Source of the DNA: Actinosynnema pretiosum
GTDB lineage: Bacteria; Actinomycetota; Actinomycetes; Mycobacteriales; Pseudonocardiaceae
NCBI RefSeq assembly: GCF_024171695.1
Contig: NZ_JAMTCF010000003.1
Location: 233,548 to 297,547, forward strand
DNA length: 64,000 bases
Reading direction: 5' to 3'
Part shown: positions 45,901-52,192 of the stretch, piece by piece
Position numbering within the stretch: position 1 is the stretch's first letter
Layout of the letters: every line of letters starts with the position of its first letter
Made by a program: the position numbers and the translations under genes
The notes under the pieces: generated by a model
Told to the model about the DNA's origin: nothing
What the model saw: the letters and a program-made list of their open reading frames with translations, nothing else
The model's database searches: none

Positions 45901-46015
45901 GACCAAGGCCACCAGCGGCCTGAAGGTCAACCCGCTGGAGCAGCTCGGCGGCCAGAAGGGCGGCTCGCCGCTCGGCTCGCTGCTGGCGATCCCGTCGATG
46001 TTCGGCTCGCTCTGA
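42953..46015 (+). CDS. Giant secreted chaplin-like repeat protein
   Basis: 1020 residues. A signal peptide (1-28, ending GIASA) precedes an entry segment, then about 14 tandem repeats of about 51 residues (roughly 110-830) of the form LSGNVV-x-P-VPV-GNA-VLGNA-Asn/Thr-rich-VGG-TG. The first repeat has VPVMVCGNAIGALGDA with C125 and C141, very like the chaplin core VPVNVCGN; repeat 7 has a second Cys pair. Most others lack Cys. A C-terminal region (about 864-970) repeats GGLPVVGGLTGG. Chaplins are amyloid-forming proteins that coat aerial hyphae; a surface or amyloid role is inferred. There is no LPXTG or membrane anchor. GAAGGAG precedes the ATG. Confidence 0.8.
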   Translation: MQTWAKRGLQSALVTGGLLMLGTGIASAEERVSPDLAPSMLDSIGQELADVDIEIPVLVEKNAIGVLGDAVELPEIDEKLVVPSLNTMMGKQSNPLVKDSRGIGSDQIIRNNRIVGDLVVPVMVCGNAIGALGDAYVEADCEQEASSTRTTITDGSRDSLAGNVVAIAAAVPTSVTGNAIAGLGNAEANTTASQSAVAGGDITTSGERGSLSGNVVAGQWAVPVQLNNNAVGTIGNALANGSSDVTAEVPGTITTSGADSFGGGNALLAPLAPIAAVNGNAAGVLGNGDVLAENSATATAGSEHTGIFDLPTYAETSGNRGTLAGNILQPQIAGPISADDNAVVVAGNSTATSSASNYSQVGGFTSTTGENGTLSGSIGDLPIGLPAAVGGNGAAVLGNAAADHTNDSTTLVGGNTFTNGDGAVLGSNVVSAPVTVPADLCGTGLSAGGNADGNCNNLVTTEVGGLNASRGNDSVVSGNLVSLPSFVPAESFGNAFSVLGQADGTADEVKGSAVGGEPNTRDDDGTVSSNAVGLPTALGLQMHSMAGGILSNTNATATSDSTFDVGGPAEATGKHGSISGNIAYAPTNNIAQLFGSAVGVGGNHYSNSDNFLTSTVGGDAVSTGEDGAIAGNVASVPLASTLQSFGHSVVVAGNGDVVTSNTADVTTGGDVATNGDNASVSGNGIAPQIGLPAQVFGIAGGVAGNGNTTHTNDSTLVVGGDHDTSGLDSAASGMLVTAPISGSPAVHGDAVSVLGLADSVTDSTALTQVGGSTETVGSGSLSAAEVYAPVEAAATVVDVPAQVLGTATTLVSSTHEVETGDEVDGAGDTKGINLPSSVDRHLSITSLPLLNNVFMMERSFQGDLPVVGGLAGGLPVVGGLTGGLPVGNLTGGGLPLVGGLTGGLPGISGRSAQGGGLPVVGGLTGGGLPVVGGLTQGGLPLVGGLTGGGLPVVGGLTQGGLPLVGGLTGGQRSSAPTLPTDQLTKATSGLKVNPLEQLGGQKGGSPLGSLLAIPSMFGSL
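45541..45862 (+). repeat. Glycine-rich tandem repeats at the 3' end of the chaplin-like gene
   Basis: Units of about 30-33 bp encode GGLPVVGGLTGG and variants (GGLPLVGGLTQG) about ten times. Third-position variation between units shows that the repeats are not all recent copies, but several neighbours at 45700-45860 are nearly identical. Confidence 0.85.
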
Positions 46016-46048
46016 GCGCTGAGCACGACTAGCTGAACCACCCTCCCG

Positions 46049-46083
46049 CTCGGCCCCCGGCGCGATCCGCGCCGGGGGCCGAG
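46049..46083 (+). terminator. Strong terminator after the chaplin-like gene
   Basis: A perfect 16-bp stem (46049-46064 with 46068-46083) with a 3-nt loop begins 33 nt after the stop codon. The remaining gap to 46296 has only short GC-rich repeats (GGGGGCGACGTGGC twice near 46206-46235) and no supported gene. Confidence 0.85.
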
Positions 46084-46296
46084 CCCTTGCGCGGGGCGGG
46101 TGGTGGCACCGGGGTGCGAGGGCGGGTGCGGGGTTCGACCCGACGCGGTGCAGGGCGACGCGGTCGGGGCAGTGCGTGTCTGGGCAGTGCGGTGGGAGTG
46201 GTCCGGCGGGGGCGACGTGGCGGGGGCGACGTGGCGGGTTCGTGCTCGTCCGCCGGGGTCCGCGCGGCGCCAAGCGCTTGCGCGCCGGAGCGGCGG

Positions 46297-47079
46297 TCAG
46301 TTCTCCGAGGCCCGGCCGCGCCCGCGCAACCGGTCCTGCGCGTGCCCGACCAGCGCGTGCACCGGGATCGCGCCGTCGCTGGTCACCCAGCACACCCGCA
46401 CCCCCGGCCGCACCCGCGCGCCCGACATCCGCACCGCGCGACCGGCCAGCTCGCCGACCCGCGCGGCGACCGCCTCGCCCGTCCCGTTCGGGTGCTCGGC
46501 CACCACCGCGAACTCGTCGCCGCCGTACCTGGCCACCGTGTGGTCCGCGCGCAAGCCAGCCCGCAGCCGCGCGCCCAGCACCACCAGCAGCTCGTCACCC
46601 CGGTGGAACCCGTGCGCCCGGTTCACCTCGGCCAGGTGCCGCACGTCCAGCAGCACCAGCGTGGCGAGCGTGCCGTGCGTGCGCGCCCGCACCAGCGCCT
46701 GGTCCAGCCGGTCCAGCAGCAGCGCCCGGCCGGGCAGCCCGGTCAGCGGGTCGACCAGACCCGCGCTGTGCGGCACGTCGGCCTGCACCGGGCGCAGCAG
46801 CACCAGCACCCGCTCGTCCAGCGGCTGGTACTCGGCCCACACCCGCGTGCGCGGCAGCACCACCGGCAGCACCAGCGTCGACCTGCTGCGCAGCACCTGC
46901 CTGGCCAGCTCGGCCCGCGACGGCAGCGGCGCGCCCGAGTCGTCGCGCGCCTCGCCCGCCGCGCCCAGCTCGGCGGCCACCCGGTTCTCCGCGAGCACCG
47001 CGCCCCGCGCGTCCAGGAGCAGCACGCCCACGGGCAGCTCCGCGATCAGCTCGTCCCAGGGACCGATCCGGGTGCGCAT
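46297..47079 (-). CDS. GGDEF domain protein with PAS-like N-terminus
   Basis: 260 residues from ATG 47079 (MRTRIGPWDEL, GGGAGG upstream); an ATG at 47109 is an alternative start. A small PAS-like sensor segment (about 5-95) is followed by a GGDEF domain (about 105-250) with LVDPLTGLPGRALLLDRL, VLLDVRHLAEVNRAHG and an intact ARYGGDEFAVV loop. It is soluble. It should be a diguanylate cyclase, though the metal-site residue in LLDVRH differs from the usual DxDxF. This is the second GGDEF gene in the window. Confidence 0.8.
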   Translation of the reverse strand: MRTRIGPWDELIAELPVGVLLLDARGAVLAENRVAAELGAAGEARDDSGAPLPSRAELARQVLRSRSTLVLPVVLPRTRVWAEYQPLDERVLVLLRPVQADVPHSAGLVDPLTGLPGRALLLDRLDQALVRARTHGTLATLVLLDVRHLAEVNRAHGFHRGDELLVVLGARLRAGLRADHTVARYGGDEFAVVAEHPNGTGEAVAARVGELAGRAVRMSGARVRPGVRVCWVTSDGAIPVHALVGHAQDRLRGRGRASEN

Positions 47080-47182
47080 CGCAGTCGTGCCTCCCACCGG
47101 GGGCTGCATGGGCCTTCTTCGCAGCCTCCCCGCGCCGAGCTGGCATTTCAACACCTGCGCGACCACCCGGTCCGGTGATCTT

Positions 47183-48073
47183 TCAGCTGATCTTGCCCAG
47201 CGGCTCGTCGACGAGCCCGTCGGGAAGACCGCCGGTGCGCGTGGTGGCGAGACCGGCGAGCAGCGCCGCGAACGCGCCCTCGGACACGATCGGCACCCGG
47301 TACGCGCGGGCCCGTCTCGCCTTGGTCGACAGGGAGAACGGGTCGGCCGCGACCAGCAGCGCCGTGGCGCGCGTGACGTAACCGGAGTTCACCCGCAGGC
47401 CCGCGCCCAGCGCCCGGTCCACCCACACGTCGCGCGCGTCGTCCATCTGCCCGGTGAACACCACCAGGTCGCCCCGCGCCAACCGCGCCGAAGGCCCCTC
47501 GCCACCGCTCGCCGGAGCGCTGGACGGCGCCAGGTCCGCGGCGCCCCGCCGGACCTCGGGCACGTCCTCGCCGAGCGGCGGCAGGTCCAGCGCGCCCGCC
47601 GGGGGCGCCTCGGGCAGGCGCGCGAACAGCGCCGCCGCCGCGTGCGCGTCCGCCAGCGCCGAGTGCGCGTCCACCAGCGGCACCCCGGCGCCTGCGCAGC
47701 AGTCCCGCAGCGACCGCCGCCCACCCGACAACCGCATCGTGCACAGCCCGTCGAAGTCCGCGTCCACCCCGACCCGACCGAACTCGGCGGCCAGGAAGCG
47801 CGCGTCGAACGCCAGGTTGTGCGCCACCAGCACCCGCCCGGCCAACCGCCGCGCCAGCGCGCCCGCCGCCCGCGCGAACGTCGGCGCGCCCCACACGTCG
47901 GCGGCCCTGATCCGGTGCACGTGCTGCGGGCCGAGGTCCCGGCCGGGGTTCAGCAGCGTGCACCACTCGCCGGTGACCCGCCGGTCCCGGTCCAGCTGCA
48001 CGACGGCCACCTCGACCACCCGGTCGGACCGCCGGAACCCGGTCGTCTCCACGTCGACCACCGCGTAACCCAC
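47183..48073 (-). CDS. DEDDh 3'-5' exonuclease with BRCT domain
   Basis: 296 residues. The exonuclease domain (1-165) has ExoI VVDVETTGF, ExoII VLVAHNLAFDARFLAAEF and ExoIII with VDAHSALADAHAAAAL, giving the D, E, D, D and H catalytic residues of the DnaQ fold. After a linker a BRCT domain (about 200-285) reads LVVFTGQMDDARDVWVDRALGAGLRV, as in DNA ligase-type BRCTs. Such proteins are likely DNA repair or proofreading nucleases. The start is ATG 48073. Confidence 0.9.
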   Translation of the reverse strand: MGYAVVDVETTGFRRSDRVVEVAVVQLDRDRRVTGEWCTLLNPGRDLGPQHVHRIRAADVWGAPTFARAAGALARRLAGRVLVAHNLAFDARFLAAEFGRVGVDADFDGLCTMRLSGGRRSLRDCCAGAGVPLVDAHSALADAHAAAALFARLPEAPPAGALDLPPLGEDVPEVRRGAADLAPSSAPASGGEGPSARLARGDLVVFTGQMDDARDVWVDRALGAGLRVNSGYVTRATALLVAADPFSLSTKARRARAYRVPIVSEGAFAALLAGLATTRTGGLPDGLVDEPLGKIS

Positions 48074-48119
48074 GCCGACGAACCTACCGCCGGCCCGCCC
48101 GACCCCGGTCCGCCCACCC

Positions 48120-48956
48120 TCAGGGCACCTCCTGCAGGCCGAGCACCGACAGCAGCCGCAGCGCGTCGTGCCCCGGCGTGCCGGGCGGGGCGGTGAACAG
48201 CACCACGTGCTGGTCCCGCTCCGGCACCACCAGCACGTCGCAGTCCAGCGGGATCGGGCCGAGCCGGGGGTGCGCCACGACCTTCGCCATGCCGTGCTCG
48301 CCCGACACCTCGGCCACCCGCCACAGCTCCGCGAACTCGGCGCTGCCCCGCAGCAGCTCCCGCACCAGCTCCTGGACGCCCCGGTCGCGCGGGTAGCGGG
48401 CGGCCACCGCCCGCAGGTGCGCCGCCGCGAACCGGCTGAACTCGCCGCCGTCCTCGATCCCGTAGTGCCTGCGCGCCGGGTCTGGGTCCAGGAAGTACCG
48501 GCGGATCATGTTGCGCTCCCGAGGGGGCCGCGCCGAGAAGTCCTCCAGCAGCGCCGCCGCCAGCGGGTTCCACACCAGCACGTCGTACTTCGCGTCCAGC
48601 ACCACCGCGGCGGTGTCCGGCAGCCGCTCCACCAGGTCCATCACCCGGTCGGGGACGTCGCGGGACACGCCCGGTGGTTCCGCGGGCCGCCCGCACAGCG
48701 CGTGCAGGTGGTCCCGCTCGGCGTCGGTGAGCCGCAGCGCCCTGCCCAGCGCGACCAGCACGTGCCGCGACGGCCGAGGACCGCGCGCCTGCTCCAGCCG
48801 CGTGTAGTACTGCGTCGAGATGTGCGCCAGCCCCGCCACCTCCTCGCGCCGCAGACCGGGGGTGCGGCGCGGTCCGCCCGAAGGCAGTCCCACGGTCCCC
48901 GGCGACAGCCGCTCGCGGTGCGACCGCAGGAAGCGGCCCAGCTCAGCCTTGTCCAC
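48120..48956 (-). CDS. XRE regulator with MmyB-like ligand-binding domain
   Basis: 278 residues. The HTH (about 5-85) has LGRFLRSHRERLSPGTVGL and RREEVAGLAHISTQYYTRLEQARGPRPS. The C-terminal MmyB-like domain (about 105-270) is the PAS-like fold that binds fatty acids or similar ligands (VVLDAKYDVLVWNPLAAALL and MAKVVAHPRLGPIPLDCDVL). It is divergent from an SDR oxidoreductase gene, the usual arrangement for MmyB-type regulators that control a neighbouring reductase. Confidence 0.92.
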   Translation of the reverse strand: MDKAELGRFLRSHRERLSPGTVGLPSGGPRRTPGLRREEVAGLAHISTQYYTRLEQARGPRPSRHVLVALGRALRLTDAERDHLHALCGRPAEPPGVSRDVPDRVMDLVERLPDTAAVVLDAKYDVLVWNPLAAALLEDFSARPPRERNMIRRYFLDPDPARRHYGIEDGGEFSRFAAAHLRAVAARYPRDRGVQELVRELLRGSAEFAELWRVAEVSGEHGMAKVVAHPRLGPIPLDCDVLVVPERDQHVVLFTAPPGTPGHDALRLLSVLGLQEVP

Positions 48957-48998
48957 GCCCCCGAGGATGCCGCCCGCGACCGCCGTCTGACAGGTACG

Positions 48999-49011
48999 GG
49001 CAGGGCCTGCC
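48999..49011. promoter_or_regulatory. Palindromic candidate operator of the XRE-SDR pair
   Basis: GGCAGGGCCTGCC is a perfect 6+1+6 palindrome in the 86-nt divergent gap, 32 nt before the SDR start. CTGACA (48987-48992) lies just upstream and could be a -35 element. Confidence 0.5.
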
Positions 49012-49042
49012 TGAGCGCTTCGCGGCGCGGCACGGTGGAGCC

Positions 49043-49795
49043 ATGACCAAGACCGGACTGCTGGCCGACAAGATCGCGCTCGTCACCGGGGCCAGCCGGG
49101 GCATCGGCGCCGCCGCCGCCCGCCTGTTCACCGCCGAGGGCGCCACCGTGGTGCTCGCCGCGCGCAGCGAGGGCGCGCTCAAGTCCCTCGCCTCGGAGCT
49201 GCCAGGAGCCTCGTACGTGGTCACCGACCTGGGTGACAAGGAGAGCATCGACCACCTGGTGCGCACGGTCGTCGAGCGGCACGGCAGGCTCGACGTCGCG
49301 TTCAACAACGGCGGGACGGCCACCCCGCCCCACCCGCTCGCGGACGTGAGCGAGGACGACCTCGACCTGATCGTCCGGGTCAACTTCAAGGGCGTGTTCC
49401 ACGCGGTGGCCGCCGAGGTCAAGGCCATGATCCCCACCGGCGGCGGCGCGATCGTCAACACCAGCAGCGTCGGCAGCCTGATCGCGAACCCCGCGCTGCC
49501 CGCCTACGCGGCGGCCAAGCGCGCGGTCAACAGCCTGACCGAGTCGGCGGCCGTCACCTACGGCAGCGCGGGCATCCGCGTGAACGCCATCGCGCCGGGC
49601 CTGACCCGCACCGAGATGGTCGACGACTGGGAGTCGCACGACCCCGGCGTGATCGACCGGATCGTCGCGTCCACCCCGCTCGGCAGGGCCGCCGCGCCCG
49701 AGGAGGTGGCGGAGGCCGCGGCCTGGCTGCTCAGCGACCGCGCCTCGTACGTGACCGGCGCGGTGCTCCCGGTGGCGGGCGGAACCGGCATCTGA
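49043..49795 (+). CDS. Short-chain dehydrogenase/reductase
   Basis: 250 residues, classical SDR. The cofactor motif is TGASRGIGAAAARLF, followed by FNNGGTA, the catalytic serine in IVNTSSVGSL, the YAAAK motif in PAYAAAKRAVN and the C-terminal GRAAAPEEVAEAAAWLLSDRASYVTGAVLPVAGG. It should be an NAD(P)H-dependent oxidoreductase with unknown substrate. It is controlled most likely by the divergent MmyB-type regulator. Confidence 0.93.
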   Translation: MTKTGLLADKIALVTGASRGIGAAAARLFTAEGATVVLAARSEGALKSLASELPGASYVVTDLGDKESIDHLVRTVVERHGRLDVAFNNGGTATPPHPLADVSEDDLDLIVRVNFKGVFHAVAAEVKAMIPTGGGAIVNTSSVGSLIANPALPAYAAAKRAVNSLTESAAVTYGSAGIRVNAIAPGLTRTEMVDDWESHDPGVIDRIVASTPLGRAAAPEEVAEAAAWLLSDRASYVTGAVLPVAGGTGI

Positions 49796-49808
49796 CCCGC
49801 GACGACGG

Positions 49809-49838
49809 GCCCGCGCCCTGACCGGTCACGGCGCGGGC
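49809..49838. terminator. Terminator between the SDR and STAS genes
   Basis: GCCCGCGCC (49809-49817) pairs with GGCGCGGGC (49830-49838) between two convergent genes; the right arm overlaps the last codons of the STAS gene. Confidence 0.65.
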
Positions 49839-50200
49839 TCCTCGCCGCTGGCCATCGCGATGGCCTCCTCGACCGTGTCCGCGATCGGGATGATCTCGTC
49901 GAAGCGGGCCAGCTCCAGCGCGTCCAGCACGGTCTCGCCCACCCCGGCCAGCGCGAGCGCGCCGCCGTTGGCCCGGACCTTGGCCAGCGCCCCGGCGAGC
50001 ACCCCGAGCCCGTGGTGGTCGAGCGACTCGACCCGCTCCAGGTCCAGCACGACGAGGAACGCGCCCTCGTCGATCTCCTCGACCACCAGCTCCGTCCACA
50101 GCTTCGGGGAGGTGAACAGGTCCACCACCCCCGAGATCCCGGCGACGAGGAACGAGCCCTCGCCGTGGTCGACGCGGTGCTTGCTCACCTTCAGGCCCAT
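49826..50200 (-). CDS. STAS-domain anti-sigma factor antagonist-like protein
   Basis: 124 residues, one STAS domain (LVAGISGVVDLFTSPKLWTELV, then FLVVLDLERVESLDHHGLGVLAGAL). In RsbV/SpoIIAA antagonists the loop reads DSSGLGVL and the serine is the switch phosphorylated by the anti-sigma kinase. Here the loop is DHHGLGVL, so that serine is missing and the protein cannot be controlled in the usual way. No anti-sigma kinase or sigma gene is adjacent. Confidence 0.85.
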   Translation of the reverse strand: MGLKVSKHRVDHGEGSFLVAGISGVVDLFTSPKLWTELVVEEIDEGAFLVVLDLERVESLDHHGLGVLAGALAKVRANGGALALAGVGETVLDALELARFDEIIPIADTVEEAIAMASGEEPAP

Positions 50201-50423
50201 GGGGGCGACCTCCCGTCGGTAGTGGGCGCTCGGTCCGGTGCGAACGCTGGTCTCGACCTGCCTCGATTCCTCGGCTCCTCCCCCGATGATGTCATCGAAG
50301 ATCGGTTCCAGCCCTGCGGCGCGGCGGCGACCCGGCGCCCCGGCGAGCCGAGCGGCGCGGTGGCGCGGCCGAACCCGCAGGTGGCGCGCCTCCCGCTCTG
50401 TTCGGGCGTGGGCGAATCCGGTT

Positions 50424-51977
50424 ATGGTCGGCTCGCGCGCCCAGGGGGTGGTCGACGTCGGACCGGGTCAGGTGACTGCGACAGCGGGCTCAGCCGAGCG
50501 GGCCGACGACGTCGTCGCGCTGGTCCGGCTGGCCGCCCAGCCCGACGCGGTCGGCGCGCTGCTCGACTGGCTCGCCCGGCGCACCGGTGGGACGGCGGTG
50601 CTGCTCGACGCCGGGGGCAGGACCCTCGCGGCGCCCGCGAGGCGGTCAGCGCCCCACCCGTCGGCGCTGGTCGTGGCCTCCGCCGCCGTGGCCGTCCTGC
50701 ACCGCGACGGCGTGCCCTCGGCGGTGCTCGGCGGTGCGGACGGCGCCATCGACGTCGTCCGACTCGACGCGGCGGGCGGCGCGGCCCCGTACCTGGTGGT
50801 GGCGGGCAGGCCGGGGCACGGCGCCCCGCTCGCCGACGCCGCCCGGATCCTCGGCCTCGCCTGGCGGGTGGCACTGGCCGAGCGGGTCGCGTCGGCGCTG
50901 GCGCAGGGCCGCGAGGCCGTGCTGCACCTGCTGATGATCGGCAGCTTGGCCGCCGCCAGGCGGATCGCCGCGACCCTGGGACCGGGACTGCCGGACATGG
51001 CCCGCGTGCACGTGGTGGAGTGCCCGCCGGGCAGGCGTTCCCAGGTCGCCGACCAGGTCGAGCGCTTCGCGCGGGGACGCGCGTGGATCGTGCCCTGCCC
51101 GGTCCGCCCCCGGCACCTGATCGCGCTCGTCCCCCCGAGGCGGGAGCAGCGGGACCGGCCGGACCTGGACCGGCTGATCGCCGAGCACGTGCCGGAAGCC
51201 AGGACCGGCGTGAGCCAGGAGGTGCCGCTGAGCGAGACCGCGCTCGGCTACGAGCAGGCGTTCCACGCGCTGGCGTTGGCCAGGGGCGTGCCCGGCCGGT
51301 GCGCCCGGTTCGACCGGGACGCCGACCTCACCCCGTTCCTCGGCGCGGGCGGCCCGTCCTGGGCGGCCGGGTTCCTCGCGCCGTGCCTGACCCACGTGCC
51401 CGCGCGGCGGGCCGATCCCGGCGCCGAGGAGCTCCTGGCCACCCTGAACTCCTGGATCGCCTTCGACACCGGGGCCAGCCGCCACCTCAAGATCCACCGC
51501 AACACGCTGTCCGCGCGCCTGCGCCTGCTCGAAGCCCTGCTCGGCCTCGACCTGACCAGCGTCGCCGACCAGTCGGCGGCCTGGCTCGCCCTGCGCCTGC
51601 ACACCACCCACCGCGCAGGCGCCGCCGCCACCACACCGGGCCCGGCGGGCGAGCTCGACGGCCTGCTGGCCACCCCGGTCGCGGGCGTCTGGGCCAGGTC
51701 CCGGCTGCGCCCGATCGACCGGGCGGGCGTCGAGACGGTCCTGGCCTGGCTGCGCGCCGACGCCCGGCTGCCCGCCACCGCGTCGGCGCTGGCCATCTCC
51801 GCACCGGCCACGCGCAAGCGGCTGACCAAGGTCGAGCGCGCGCTCGGCCGCTCGCTGCTGCACGCGCCCAGCGCCAAGCACGAGCTGTGGCTCGCCCCTG
51901 CGCGCGCTCGGCTCCCTCTGACCCGACCCGCCGGGAGCCGCGCTCACCGGTCACCGGGAAACCGGCGCGACCGGTGA
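50424..51977 (+). CDS. PucR-type transcriptional regulator
   Basis: About 517 residues; the start is uncertain, with ATG 50424 used and GTG codons at 50451 and 50473 possible. The C-terminal part carries a PucR/CdaR-type HTH (HLKIHRNTLSARLRLLEALLGLDLTS, about 350-380) after a GGDEF-like sensory middle domain (LSETALGYEQAFHALALARG). A second HTH-like stretch near the end (ATASALAISAPATRKRLTKVERALGRSLL) is unusual. The N-terminal third resembles a small-molecule sensor. The regulated pathway cannot be inferred. Confidence 0.8.
   Translation: MVGSRAQGVVDVGPGQVTATAGSAERADDVVALVRLAAQPDAVGALLDWLARRTGGTAVLLDAGGRTLAAPARRSAPHPSALVVASAAVAVLHRDGVPSAVLGGADGAIDVVRLDAAGGAAPYLVVAGRPGHGAPLADAARILGLAWRVALAERVASALAQGREAVLHLLMIGSLAAARRIAATLGPGLPDMARVHVVECPPGRRSQVADQVERFARGRAWIVPCPVRPRHLIALVPPRREQRDRPDLDRLIAEHVPEARTGVSQEVPLSETALGYEQAFHALALARGVPGRCARFDRDADLTPFLGAGGPSWAAGFLAPCLTHVPARRADPGAEELLATLNSWIAFDTGASRHLKIHRNTLSARLRLLEALLGLDLTSVADQSAAWLALRLHTTHRAGAAATTPGPAGELDGLLATPVAGVWARSRLRPIDRAGVETVLAWLRADARLPATASALAISAPATRKRLTKVERALGRSLLHAPSAKHELWLAPARARLPLTRPAGSRAHRSPGNRRDR
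51945..51976 (+). terminator. Hairpin at the end of the PucR-type gene
   Basis: CACCGGTC (51945-51952) pairs with GACCGGTG (51969-51976), overlapping the last codons. The following 215-nt gap to the dnaB end has no supported gene. Confidence 0.5.
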
Positions 51978-52192
51978 CCGTGCGGTCCGCAACTCGTCCC
52001 GCCCTGCAGCGGCCGGCTACGTCGGAGCAGCCGCAGGGGGACGGCCGGGACCGGGGGCGCAGCGCGCGACCGGTCCCAGCGCGCGGGGCAACCGGCGCGC
52101 GGAGGGTCTGCCCGGTGACCGCGACGGCCGTTCGTCCGTGGCTGGGGGTGGCGGTCACCGGGCGGCCCGCGCCCGCCCGGCGACCCCTCAGG

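Noticed and set aside
46120..46150. A tRNA T-loop-like GGGTTCGACCC
   Set aside because: No acceptor stem, D-loop or anticodon arm can be built around it.
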